From contig JAEWZH010000005.1 in assembly GCA_023395395.1 (NCBI GenBank), forward strand, positions 1-64,000: DNA of 64,000 bases, written 5' to 3'. Under the pieces are notes generated by a model. The model did no database searches. It was given only the letters and a program-made list of their open reading frames with translations, and was not told the origin of the DNA. A program made the position numbers and the translations under genes. Positions 1 through 8,761 of this stretch are shown one piece after another; positions within the stretch are counted from its first letter, which is position 1; each line of letters opens with the position of its first letter. Source of the stretch: Bacteroidota bacterium. GTDB lineage: Bacteria; Bacteroidota; Bacteroidia; Bacteroidales; Porphyromonadaceae.

Positions 1-718
1 GCTCGTTATCACAAGTGATATGAGCCTTAGGATTGATACGTTTGAGCAGTTCTGAGGCTGGCTCATCAGTGGGGTCTTGGGGGACAAGTTTACCATTGAT
101 AGCAAGTTCAAGGATTTTACCCTTCGCCTGCTTAATGGCAGTCTGCAAGTCAGCTTTACCTTGTTCGATTGTATCAATGAGTTTGAACCAGTGTTCGACC
201 TCATCCACAATACGAGTTTGCTCAGTAAGAGGGGGGAGGGGGAAGGAAAGCGAACATATAACAGAACCACTTATATTGGGCTGTGCACCACCATAAGCAA
301 GTTTCAAAATCTCATCTGCTTTAGAATACATGAAAAGATTTCTATATGCTGGGGATAATACGGATATATTTATTACACGAAGGTTTCCAACACGTTGATT
401 AAGATATGCAACCTTATCTAAATCATATACTCCCATTTTCCCTGTGGTAGCACCAGAAAGTGCTATAAGCAAATCTCCTTTTCTAACAATATATATGTGG
501 TCTATCTTTTTGGAGATAAAGACACACCCTTTTAGGTCTATAGTGTTGTCTACGATATTTGAGATTCTCACTAATGGTATTCCTTCACATTTATATTCAT
601 CACTCTTAAATGCATAGCCATTCTCGAATTTACACACTTCCCCCAACGTTGTCCACACCCACCCTTGTGGCAATTCAAAGGGCATTTGCTCATAATGGGG
701 CGTATCAGAAGATTGGAG
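1..718 (-). pseudogene. hsdS: Type I restriction specificity subunit HsdS, headless and cut by window edge
   Basis: HsdS subunits choose the DNA target of type I restriction-modification enzymes, using two target-recognition domains separated by long helices. The frame is open from a stop at 719-721 to the window edge (about 239 codons). It begins inside what is normally the central linker (SDTPHYEQMPFELPQGW), continues through one recognition domain (NGYAFKSDEY, GDLLIALSGATTGKMG, LNQRVGNLRV, PLPPLTEQTRIVDEV) and ends in the distal helix (ILELAINGKLVPQDP). The first recognition domain is absent and the only early Met is at 685, so this is a half-gene: a decayed copy or a silent cassette used by recombination. 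A G6-A-G5 tract at 231-242 (plus strand) lies in the coding region; the frame is intact through it. No hsdM or hsdR is visible. Confidence 0.75.
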
Positions 719-748
719 CTATCCTTTTCCCTGATATTCCTTTGTCAA

Positions 749-1134
749 TTACACGGCTTGCTGTTGCAATCTGATGAGTGATTGGGAATAGGTTTCGAGT
801 TTGCCGAGCATTCGTTGAGCAGTGGCGACAGAATGATAAGTATTGGAGACTTTCACAACTTCATATAAAGTCCACCTATCTCATGTGTCAAAGCGATGAT
901 TTTTGAGAGTTTCTCTAAGTAAAGGTCTGTCGAGGGGTTTTCTACGATGACCTTGAAGGCTTCGCCCAAGAGTCTTGCTCAGACGAAATCACTTTTTGAA
1001 GTTGTTTCAGATCTGCGGTAGAGGTCTAAAATCTTCTGTTGGTCTCTAACAATAGGTATTCTGGCGTTCCTTCTGTCCTCAATGAGGCAGATGAAACGTC
1101 TGCCATCCGTCTTGTTATGTTTCTGCTTTTCCAT
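749..1134 (-). pseudogene. Unrecognised coding remnants upstream of the HsdS fragment
   Basis: Three short minus-strand pieces follow each other in shifting frames: 979-1134 (51 codons from an ATG, starting MEKQKHNKTDGRRF), about 853-978 (no start; ends THEIGGLYMKL) and 749-856 (35 codons from GTG; ends SLIRLQQQAV). The last is in the same frame as the HsdS fragment, separated from it by two stops. They read like protein but I recognise no family. The pattern suggests one or more genes broken by deletion or frameshift. They could also be unrelated short open frames. Confidence 0.35.
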
Positions 1135-1144
1135 TGCTTTCTAA

Positions 1145-1513
1145 GTACGACTGTGGTTACCAGAGTATGATTCGGACTTCAGTAGTTCAAAAAGTTTGAG
1201 CCAAAAGGGAAGGGATCTACTGCTTTGGACAAATAAGATCGGGTGTGCTGTGGAGATCATAAGCAACCTCCACCTAAATGCGGGCGGATATCATCAATAC
1301 AATAATCAAGGGAGTAGCCCACAAAATACTTTATTATTAGATGCCTCTTTGAGCTATAAACTAAAGGGATTGCATCTGAGTCTTGAGTGGAATAACATCT
1401 GTAATACTAAGTACTTTTACTATCGAGACCTCAGTAGTGAGCGCCTATTTGAAAGTCACTATAGAATACGCCCAATGAGCATTATGCTGAATGCAAGATT
1501 TAAAATACTATAG
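1145..1513 (+). pseudogene. C-terminal remnant of a TonB-dependent receptor
   Basis: The last ~120 codons of an outer-membrane beta-barrel receptor. The frame has no proper start: it is open back to a stop at 1142-1144, and only a TTG (1196) could act as start. Alternating polar and hydrophobic strands are visible (LLLDASLSYKLKGLHLSLEW), then NNICNTKYFYYRDLSSE and the closing strand IMLNARFKIL, which is how TonB-dependent receptors end. With no plug domain or signal peptide it cannot be functional. It abuts the HsdS debris on the opposite strand, so the junction near 1140 is probably a deletion or recombination endpoint. A strong hairpin follows directly. Confidence 0.6.
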
Positions 1514-1520
1514 AACTAAT

Positions 1521-1578
1521 AAATCAGATAGAGGGGGCTTGCTTTTCGAATTGAAGCAAACCCCCTCTATCTGATTTT
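1521..1578. terminator. Long hairpin between convergent genes, probably a bidirectional terminator
   Basis: A stem of about 23 bp, with arms beginning AATCAGATAGAGGGGGC and ending CCCCCTCTATCTGATT, encloses a short TTCGAATT-type loop. One position is a G/A difference. On the plus strand it is followed by TTTTTA. It sits 8 bp after the receptor-remnant stop and between that remnant and the minus-strand suf genes, so it could end transcription from both sides. Confidence 0.75.
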
Positions 1579-1703
1579 TACCGGACAGCAATAACTCAAG
1601 TAATAAGAATTTGAGAGAAAAGCGATTCCCTATACCCCCAAATACTTATTTCTCTCGTGCTTACTACTCTCTGTGGCGATTGGTTAGTTGTCTGTCTAAA
1701 CTC

Positions 1704-3035
1704 TTACTGCTTGCAGGTAGCGGGGAGCCCGCGATAGCGGTTGTCGAGGGTACCGACAAGGCGCTTGCGGAGGGGCTCGTACTCTATCTTATCCAGTACA
1801 TCTGTCATAAAGGCGACGGTGAGCATCAGGCGAGCTTCCATACGTGGGATACCACGCTGTTGCATGTAGAATACTGCCTGCTCGTCCAGCTCGCCAGTGG
1901 TCATACCGTGGCTACACTTGACATCATCGGCGTAAATCTCCAGCTGCGGTTTGGAGAACATCTTGGCGGCATCGGAGAGCAGCAGGTTGCGATTATTTTG
2001 AAAGGCAACCGTCTTCTGTGCATCACGAGCCACGTAGATCAGTCCGCTAAACGAACCGATAGCCGTGTCGTTCATCGTGTACTTAAAGAGCTCATCGGAG
2101 GTACAGTTGGGCATACTATGGCGAATCTCCGACCAGTTGTCCAATGACTTATCATCATCCAACACCCCGAGACCGTCGAGGTCGAGGTGGGCACGTTCGC
2201 CGGCGAGGTCGCAGAAGTAATTGTTGCGGGTACGCCCATTGTGTACCGTGATATTATCGACAAGCACATGGCTATCCTCCTCAAGGTGGATATGGGTCTC
2301 CATGATACGGAGTGAAAGGCTGTCGCTCTCCTCGATATTGTAGTACTGTAGCTTAGCACCCTCCTCTGCGTAGATCTCCAGCACACCCACATAGGCGGAA
2401 GCAGTATCTACTACATCGTGGTCGCAGAGCAGTAGTTTGCCCTCGGCTCCCTCCTCTGCAATCACTAATACCCGAGGGAAAGTGAGTACACCATCACGCC
2501 CCGCTATAGTTGCGTAGTGAATCAGGTGCACTGGCGCGTCTAGCTTCGTTCCCTTAGGGAGATAAAACACAAAGGCATCCTCCACAAAAAGGGTATTAAG
2601 CCTCGCGAGGCGGGACTTTTGGACAGAATTCATCCGCCCATAATACCGCTCAGCCACACCAGGGTACTTCGTAGCGAAGTCGTTCAGGCTACCGGAGAAA
2701 AAGCCTTGAGCCTCATCCGATGTCGCTACCATACCGCCTATGAGGTAGTTTTGCCGTGCGTCGGGGTAAGTCAGACGACAAGCATATCCACTGGCCTGCT
2801 CCTTCGTCAGTCGGGGCAAGCTCTCAATACGCCAATCTTGGGAAAGGAGTTCGTCTATCTTAAAATACTGATAGTGCTCCTCGCGATAGATAGGCAATCC
2901 CTCTGCTCTGAGCTGCTCTCGAGCCTCTGCTCGAGCTGCCCGAAGTATCGGATGCGCACCTTGGGCAGGCTCGAGAGCGAGAAACCGCTCTGCGAGTGCC
3001 AGCTGTGCTTCCTTACGTTTGCTCCGTTTCATCAT
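1704..3035 (-). CDS. sufD: Fe-S cluster assembly protein SufD
   Basis: SufD pairs with SufB on the SufC ATPase to form the SufBC2D scaffold that builds iron-sulfur clusters in the cytoplasm. The 443-aa product has the expected beta-helix core and the C-terminal family signature KCSHGMTTGELDEQAVFY followed by MQQRGIPRMEARLMLTVAF. The start is placed at the first of two consecutive ATGs (3035), where ATGATGA overlaps the sufC stop and AGAGAGGAGG lies just upstream; a longer reading back to 3068 would run inside sufC. It is the last gene of cvpA-sufB-sufC-sufD. No clear intrinsic terminator was seen between its stop and 1579. Confidence 0.95.
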   Translation of the reverse strand: MMKRSKRKEAQLALAERFLALEPAQGAHPILRAARAEAREQLRAEGLPIYREEHYQYFKIDELLSQDWRIESLPRLTKEQASGYACRLTYPDARQNYLIGGMVATSDEAQGFFSGSLNDFATKYPGVAERYYGRMNSVQKSRLARLNTLFVEDAFVFYLPKGTKLDAPVHLIHYATIAGRDGVLTFPRVLVIAEEGAEGKLLLCDHDVVDTASAYVGVLEIYAEEGAKLQYYNIEESDSLSLRIMETHIHLEEDSHVLVDNITVHNGRTRNNYFCDLAGERAHLDLDGLGVLDDDKSLDNWSEIRHSMPNCTSDELFKYTMNDTAIGSFSGLIYVARDAQKTVAFQNNRNLLLSDAAKMFSKPQLEIYADDVKCSHGMTTGELDEQAVFYMQQRGIPRMEARLMLTVAFMTDVLDKIEYEPLRKRLVGTLDNRYRGLPATCKQ

Positions 3036-3793
3036 GCCTCCTCTCTCTGTTGCTCTTCGCGAATCCAATCGTAACCACGCTCCTCGAGCTCGAGTGCCAA
3101 GTCCGGGCCGCCCGTCTTCACGATACGGCCATCCAGAAGCACATGCACGACATCGGGCTTGATAAAGTCGAGCAGTCTCTGGTAGTGGGTAATCACTATC
3201 GCAGAGGTCTCGGGCGACCGCATCGCATTGACGCCATCAGCGACGATGCGAAGAGCATCGATATCCAGACCTGAATCGGTCTCGTCAAGGATAGAGAGCG
3301 TAGGTTGTAGCACTGCCATCTGGAAGATTTCGTTGCGTTTCTTTTCTCCACCTGAAAAGCCCACGTTCACCGCACGACTGGTGAGCTCGCTATTGAGCTC
3401 TACCAATTGTTGCTTCTCACGAATCAGCTTGAGAAATTCCGAAGCGCTCATAGGGTGTTCTCCCTTGGCAGTACGCTTGGCATTGACTGCTGTACGGAGA
3501 AAATTGACCATGCTCACCCCGGGAATCTCCACGGGGTATTGGAAGCTCATGAAGATACCCTCCTGGGCACGCTCTTCGGGCTCCATGTCTAGGAGATCGT
3601 GTCCGTTAAAGATGACGCTACCCTCCGTCACATCGTAGCGTGGATGCCCGGTGAGGACGTTGGAGAGGGTGCTCTTGCCCGCACCATTGGGACCCATTAT
3701 AGCGTGTACTTCGCCAGCGTTTACCGTGAGGTTCACCCCTTTTAGGATGGTTTTCTCCTCTATTCTAGCGTGTAGATTTTTAATCTGCAACAT
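3032..3793 (-). CDS. sufC: Fe-S cluster assembly ATPase SufC
   Basis: A soluble ABC-type ATPase that drives conformational change in the SufBCD complex. The 253 aa contain Walker A (MGPNGAGKSTLSN, about residue 33), the ABC signature (VGFSGGEKKR), Walker B with the SufC-type acidic stretch (LSILDETDSGLD) and a switch histidine (IVITHYQRLLDFI). There are no membrane segments, as expected for this family. It lies 27 bp after sufB and overlaps sufD by 4 bp, so translation of the two is probably coupled. Confidence 0.97.
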   Translation of the reverse strand: MLQIKNLHARIEEKTILKGVNLTVNAGEVHAIMGPNGAGKSTLSNVLTGHPRYDVTEGSVIFNGHDLLDMEPEERAQEGIFMSFQYPVEIPGVSMVNFLRTAVNAKRTAKGEHPMSASEFLKLIREKQQLVELNSELTSRAVNVGFSGGEKKRNEIFQMAVLQPTLSILDETDSGLDIDALRIVADGVNAMRSPETSAIVITHYQRLLDFIKPDVVHVLLDGRIVKTGGPDLALELEERGYDWIREEQQREEA

Positions 3794-3820
3794 ATATCTA
3801 TCTTATCTAAATCAAATTTT

Positions 3821-5263
3821 TCAACCCACCGAACCCTCTAGCGAGATGGAGAGCAATTTCTGCGCCTCCACAGCAAACTCCATCGGGAGATGGTTCATTA
3901 CCTCCTTGGCATACCCATTGATAATCAATCCTATCGCCTCCTCCTCAGGGATACCGCGCTGTTGGCAGTAGAAGAGTTGGTCCTCAGAAATCTTAGAGGT
4001 CGTCGCCTCGTGCTCGATGATACTAGAGCTATTGTGCACCTCGGCATAGGGGAAAGTGTGTGCACCGCATTTGTCGCCGATCAAGAGGCTATCGCACTGC
4101 GAGTGATTGCGGGCATTCTCAGCCTTTGCACTAATCTTGACCATCCCTCGGTAGCTATTTTCGCTCCGCCCTGCAGAGATGCCTTTGGATACGATACGGC
4201 TCTTGGTATTCTTGCCCAGATGAATCATCTTGGTGCCGGTATCCGCCTGCTGAAAGTTGTTGGTCACAGCTACGGAATAGAACTCACCCACAGAGTCATT
4301 GCCCTGGAGGATACAGCTAGGATATTTCCAAGTGATGGCTGAGCCCGTCTCCACTTGTGTCCAAGAGATTTTGGAGCGGTCGCCACGGCAGATACCACGC
4401 TTGGTAACAAAGTTGTAAATCCCTCCCTTGCCCTCCTTGTCTCCGGGGTACCAGTTTTGCACCGTCGAATACTTTACCTCTGCATCCGTCTCAGCAATAA
4501 TCTCTACCACCGCAGCGTGGAGCTGATTTTCGTCGCGCATGGGGGCGGTACAGCCCTCGAGGTAGCTCACATACGCTCCCTCGTCGGCGACAATCAAGGT
4601 ACGCTCAAACTGCCCTGTATTCATCGCATTGATACGGAAGTAGGTGCTGAGCTCCATCGGACAACGCACCCCCTTAGGCACATAGACAAAGGAGCCGTCT
4701 GAAAATACTGCGGCATTGAGGGCAGCAAAAAAATTATCCCTGTAGCCGACCACGGTACCGAGGTACTTCTGAATCAGCTCAGGGTATTCCTGCAGGGCTT
4801 CGCTAAAAGACATAAAAATGATGCCCTTTTCTGCCAGTGTCTCCTTGAATGTGGTGCGTACCGAACTGCTATCCACTACTGCATCTACGGCGTAGCCCGC
4901 CAAAGCCTTGCGCTCATTGACAGGGATACCGAGCTTCTCAAATGTACGCTCCAGTTCGGGATCCATCTCCTCATCATCGCCTTTTTTCTTTTTGGGCTGG
5001 GCAAAGTAGATGACCTCCTGAAAGTCAATCTCAGGGATGTCTAGGTGCGCCCAGTCGGGCATCTCCAACGTCAGCCAGTGACGATATGCATCCAGCCTGC
5101 GCTCCAACATCCACGCCGGTTCGTTTTTCTTCTGGGAAATGAGCCGAATGGTATCTTCCGAAAGTCCTTTCGGGATATATTCCGTCTCTACATCCGTGGT
5201 CCAACCGTACTCGTATTCCGACTGGGTGACTTTATCTATTATCTCGTCAAAATTTTCACTCAT
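3821..5263 (-). CDS. sufB: Fe-S cluster assembly scaffold SufB
   Basis: SufB is the subunit on which the nascent Fe-S cluster is assembled. The 480-aa protein starting MSENFDEIIDKV has the long SufB-type N-terminal region (YGWTTDVETEYIPKGLSEDT), the beta-helix core, and the C-terminal stretch with the conserved cysteine (DSLLIGDKCGAHTFPYAEVH) followed by EDQLFYCQQRGIPEEEA. The start at 5263 is preferred over an upstream in-frame ATG at 5314 because that reading would overlap the cvpA 3' end; the chosen ATG is 10 bp past the cvpA stop. Confidence 0.95.
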   Translation of the reverse strand: MSENFDEIIDKVTQSEYEYGWTTDVETEYIPKGLSEDTIRLISQKKNEPAWMLERRLDAYRHWLTLEMPDWAHLDIPEIDFQEVIYFAQPKKKKGDDEEMDPELERTFEKLGIPVNERKALAGYAVDAVVDSSSVRTTFKETLAEKGIIFMSFSEALQEYPELIQKYLGTVVGYRDNFFAALNAAVFSDGSFVYVPKGVRCPMELSTYFRINAMNTGQFERTLIVADEGAYVSYLEGCTAPMRDENQLHAAVVEIIAETDAEVKYSTVQNWYPGDKEGKGGIYNFVTKRGICRGDRSKISWTQVETGSAITWKYPSCILQGNDSVGEFYSVAVTNNFQQADTGTKMIHLGKNTKSRIVSKGISAGRSENSYRGMVKISAKAENARNHSQCDSLLIGDKCGAHTFPYAEVHNSSSIIEHEATTSKISEDQLFYCQQRGIPEEEAIGLIINGYAKEVMNHLPMEFAVEAQKLLSISLEGSVG

Positions 5264-5273
5264 ATTACTGTAT

Positions 5274-5777
5274 CTATACTGTCGGTGGGAGATGCTCTTC
5301 CACCCCCTGCTCAATCAACAATCGAGTGGGCAATATTGTTTCACCGACCTTTTGAATCTCAGGGGCAATAGTGCTCTCTTCCGGAATCCCTCCCCAGCCA
5401 TAGCGAGGGCTGAGTGAGGCGTATACATTGAGGAGCACCACCAATAGCATCGTCGTCACAAATAGTGAAAGTACTGCGCCGGCAAGTCGATTGACTCCCC
5501 CTAAAATCTGACCTACCCCTTTGAGCAAAAAGCCAGCGAGCAGACGGGTGAGGTAAAGCACCACCACAAACGAAAGCAACCAAGTAATCCACCCTGCGGT
5601 GAGGCTCACCCCCTTAGCAGCAAAAAGGTCAATCAGCACTGCAGAGAAAGGGTCTGCCACAATCCAAGCAAGTACCACACTCCCTAGCTCAATGGCTTGT
5701 GCCACAAAACCTCTCCTATAGCCTCGCAGCACTGATAATACCAATAATACTAGGAGGACAATATCTAACCAATTCAT
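5274..5777 (-). CDS. CvpA family membrane protein
   Basis: A 167-aa integral membrane protein with about four hydrophobic segments. It begins MNWLDIVLLVLLVLSVLRGY followed by RRGF, the usual CvpA-family opening. In other bacteria CvpA affects colicin V export and envelope integrity, but the molecular activity is not settled. It sits between infB and sufB. Its upstream gap (5778-5877) is almost filled by the infB hairpin and shows no obvious -33/-7 promoter, so it may depend on read-through from infB. Placement next to suf is the same as I recall for Porphyromonas genomes. Confidence 0.85.
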   Translation of the reverse strand: MNWLDIVLLVLLVLSVLRGYRRGFVAQAIELGSVVLAWIVADPFSAVLIDLFAAKGVSLTAGWITWLLSFVVVLYLTRLLAGFLLKGVGQILGGVNRLAGAVLSLFVTTMLLVVLLNVYASLSPRYGWGGIPEESTIAPEIQKVGETILPTRLLIEQGVEEHLPPTV

Positions 5778-5794
5778 ATGAATAAATAATAAAA

Positions 5795-5866
5795 GAGAAG
5801 TGGATAGTAAGTAGTCAGTATAGTAAACTGTATTAGCTACTACCCACTACTCACTATCCACTTCTC
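5795..5866 (-). terminator. Terminator/attenuator after infB
   Basis: Two 14-bp perfect arms (GAGAAGTGGATAGT and its complement) at 5795-5808 and 5853-5866 enclose a 44-nt region with further partial pairing. Read on the minus strand, the stem is followed by TTTTATTATTTATT, a reasonable U-rich tail. It starts 12 bp past the infB stop and ends shortly before the cvpA start, so it sets how much transcription reaches cvpA-sufBCD. Confidence 0.7.
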
Positions 5867-5877
5867 CCTATGGATGA

Positions 5878-8739
5878 TTAGAGCTTGCGCTCTACCTTTA
5901 TCTCCTCGTAAGCCTCGATAATATCGCCTACCTGGACATCGTTGTAGTTCTCGATATTCAGACCACACTCCAGACCAGCGACCACCTCTTTGGCATCGTC
6001 TTTGAAACGCTTCAGAGATCCCAATGCTCCAGCGTGTACTACTACGCCATCACGGACGACACGCACCTTTTCATTGCGAGACACCTTGCCATCCAGCACA
6101 TAACACCCGGCAATTGTCCCCACCTTTGGTATCTTAAATATCTCACGCACCTCGATATTGGCTGTGACACGCTCTTTAATCTCAGGCGATAGCATACCCT
6201 CCATAGCCGTCTTGACATCGTCCAGAGCATCGTAGATGATGGAATAGGTACGGATCTCCACACCCTCATCATCGGCCAAACGCTTGGCACCCTGTCCGGG
6301 ACGCACTTGGAAGCCAATAATTATCGCACCCGAAGCGCTTGCTAAGATGACATCACTCTCGGAGATAGCACCGATACCCTTGTGAATGACATTGACCTTA
6401 ATCTCCGAAGTAGAGAGCTTCTCGATAGAATCAGAAAGAGCCTCTACCGAACCGTCCATATCTCCCTTCACTATGATATTGAGCTCCTGTACATTGCCTT
6501 CGGCAATACGACGGCTGAGATCCATGAGAGATGGTAGATGCTGCGTACGCTCACGTTGTTCACGTTTGAGCTGACTACGGCGGGTTGCTATCTCTCGTGC
6601 CTCCTGCTCAGAGTCCAGCACATTCATAATCTCGCCCGCCTGAGTGGCACCATTGAGACCAAGTACCTTGACTGGCTCGGACGGACCTACACTGGTAACA
6701 TTCTGACCACGCTCATTAAAGAGTGCCTTGACCTTCCCATAGGTGGCACCAGCGAGGATAAAATCACCCACATGGAGGGTACCCTCCTGCACCAATACCT
6801 TAGTCGTATAACCACGACCTTGCTCCATAGTACTCTCGAGTACCGAAGCCACTGCTTTTTTATTAGGATTAGCTTTGAGCTCCATCACGTCAGCTTCGAG
6901 AAGTACCTTTTCCAATAGCTCTTGGATACCGATTCCCTTCTTAGCTGAGATCTCCTGACTTTGATACTTACCGCCCCAATCCTCTACTAGGTAATTGAGA
7001 TTGGCAAGCTCCTCCTTGATTCTATCTGGATTGGCACTTGACTTATCTATCTTGTTGATAGCAAAGATAATCGGTGTACCGGCTAGTGACGCATGGCTGA
7101 GTGCCTCCTTGGTCTGTGGCATCACACCATCGTCGGCAGCTACCACGATGATGACTACGTCTGTCACCTTGGCTCCACGAGCGCGCATCGCCGTAAATGC
7201 TTCGTGACCCGGAGTATCCAGCAGCGTAATCTTGCGCCCGTCCTCGAGAGTTACACTGTAGGCACCGATATGCTGAGTGATACCTCCTGCCTCCGTAGCG
7301 ATAACATCGGCATTACGTATGGCGTCAAGGAGCGAAGTCTTACCATGATCCACGTGACCCATCACCGTCACGATAGGTGCACGTGGAAGCAAATCTTCCT
7401 CACTGTCTTCCTCCTTTGCAATCATATCGAGTACCTGAGCCTCGACATAGACAGGGGTATAGCCATAATCATCAAGGATGAGATCGATGGTATCCTTCTC
7501 TAATCGCTGATTGATTGAAACCATCATACCGAGATTGAAGCAGTGCATAATGATGTCATTGACAGGCACATCAATCATCTGGGCTAAGTCATTAGCCGTT
7601 ACATACTCGGTGAGTTGGAGGGTCTTGTCCTCCATCATTGCTAGCTCCTCTGCATCCACAGCTTGGCGGTGTGCTTCACGCTTCTCTCGGCGGTACTTCG
7701 CTGCCTGGTTGGTACCCTTGCGTCGTCCGCCCTGAATAGCAGCCATCGTCTCCCTAATCTGCTTCTGGATGTCCTCCTGAGTAATCTCAGGCTTCTCCTC
7801 CATCTTTTGCTTGCGCTTAGCCTTACGTCCCTTCTCTTGCTTCTGGGTAGCCTTATTGTCGGGACGACGATCATCACCGGGTCGCTGGCGGTTAGCAGAT
7901 GTATTGCCCTGCTGCTTCCCTTGGTTTTGATTATTATTTTTCCCGTTTCGATTGCCAGAAGAGGCATTGCCCCCATTTTGCTTCTTGCCCTCCTGCTCTA
8001 CATCCACCTTATTGCTACGTATGCGCTTGCGCTCACGCTTTTTGCTAGATGAAGATTTACGATCTGATTGGATGGTGGAGAGATCTATCTTGCCCACGAC
8101 AGTGACACCCACATCTGGAGTGGTCAGCAACTCAGGAGAAGTCACCTGCTTTGTCTCTCTTCTCTCCTCAGGTTTCACCTCCGGCCTAGGAGCTTCCACC
8201 TTGGGCTCAGGTTTCACCTCCGGCCTAGGAGCTTTCACCTTAGGCTCAGGTTTCACTTCCGGCTTAGGGACTTCTACTTTAGGCTCAGGTTTTACCTCTG
8301 GCTTAGGAGCTTCCACCTTAGGCTCAGGCTTCACCTCCGGCTTAGGAGCTTCCACCTTAGGCTCAGGCTTTACCTCCGGCTTAGGTGTAGCCACTACCAC
8401 ACGTCCCTTGGCATCCAACTCCACCTTACCCAGCACCTTGATGCCACTCTCCTCCTTCTTACCCCCAGGAGTTGCAGCCTTCTTATCCTCTGCTGGCTCT
8501 TGCTTGGTGGTCTGATGCTCACCTTTCTGACCACCAGCATAATTATCCAGTAGCGCCTTACGTTCATTTGGCGAAAGCTTGCCGCCAAACTCGCTCACCA
8601 CTGATTTGAGCTCTGCATCGGTCAGTTTACTATTGGGGTTATATCCGCCTTCTGACGACTTCTCATTGAGAAAATCGACAATTGGTCGGATACCTGCACC
8701 CAAGTCCTTAGCTACTTTACTTATCTTTATGCTGGGCAT
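5878..8739 (-). CDS. infB: Translation initiation factor IF-2
   Basis: IF-2 is the GTPase that brings initiator tRNA to the 30S subunit and promotes subunit joining. The 953 aa open with the IF2-N fold (MPSIKISKVAKDLGAGIRPI), followed by a low-complexity region (about 70-330) containing a proline/lysine/glutamate tandem repeat. A second IF2-N-like segment lies near 375-430. The G domain has GHVDHGKTS (461-469), DTPGHE (508-513) and NKID (562-565), followed by the C-terminal domains. Longer than the E. coli protein because of the linker, as is common in Bacteroidetes. It is 22 bp downstream of nusA in the classical rimP-nusA-infB order. Confidence 0.98.
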   Translation of the reverse strand: MPSIKISKVAKDLGAGIRPIVDFLNEKSSEGGYNPNSKLTDAELKSVVSEFGGKLSPNERKALLDNYAGGQKGEHQTTKQEPAEDKKAATPGGKKEESGIKVLGKVELDAKGRVVVATPKPEVKPEPKVEAPKPEVKPEPKVEAPKPEVKPEPKVEVPKPEVKPEPKVKAPRPEVKPEPKVEAPRPEVKPEERRETKQVTSPELLTTPDVGVTVVGKIDLSTIQSDRKSSSSKKRERKRIRSNKVDVEQEGKKQNGGNASSGNRNGKNNNQNQGKQQGNTSANRQRPGDDRRPDNKATQKQEKGRKAKRKQKMEEKPEITQEDIQKQIRETMAAIQGGRRKGTNQAAKYRREKREAHRQAVDAEELAMMEDKTLQLTEYVTANDLAQMIDVPVNDIIMHCFNLGMMVSINQRLEKDTIDLILDDYGYTPVYVEAQVLDMIAKEEDSEEDLLPRAPIVTVMGHVDHGKTSLLDAIRNADVIATEAGGITQHIGAYSVTLEDGRKITLLDTPGHEAFTAMRARGAKVTDVVIIVVAADDGVMPQTKEALSHASLAGTPIIFAINKIDKSSANPDRIKEELANLNYLVEDWGGKYQSQEISAKKGIGIQELLEKVLLEADVMELKANPNKKAVASVLESTMEQGRGYTTKVLVQEGTLHVGDFILAGATYGKVKALFNERGQNVTSVGPSEPVKVLGLNGATQAGEIMNVLDSEQEAREIATRRSQLKREQRERTQHLPSLMDLSRRIAEGNVQELNIIVKGDMDGSVEALSDSIEKLSTSEIKVNVIHKGIGAISESDVILASASGAIIIGFQVRPGQGAKRLADDEGVEIRTYSIIYDALDDVKTAMEGMLSPEIKERVTANIEVREIFKIPKVGTIAGCYVLDGKVSRNEKVRVVRDGVVVHAGALGSLKRFKDDAKEVVAGLECGLNIENYNDVQVGDIIEAYEEIKVERKL
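8172..8382 (-). repeat. 39-bp tandem repeat inside infB
   Basis: About five and a half copies of a 39-bp unit encode a 13-residue repeat, (K/R)PEVKPEPKV(E/K)(A/V)P, at IF-2 residues ~120-190. Copies differ by a few substitutions (E/K, A/V, K/R). Highly similar units in register suggest recent expansion by slippage or recombination. Confidence 0.9.
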
Positions 8740-8761
8740 CTTATTCCTTTCCTCTTACTGA

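Noticed and set aside
231..242. Frameshift at the G-tract in the HsdS fragment
   Set aside because: Counting the bases (G6, A, G5) shows that the frame runs through intact; only potential for slippage remains.
1611..2147. Open frame on the plus strand opposite sufD
   Set aside because: Shadow of sufD, which has the family signature and operon context.
7952..8553. Two repeat-rich open frames on the plus strand
   Set aside because: They are the complement of the 39-bp repeat and linker of infB.
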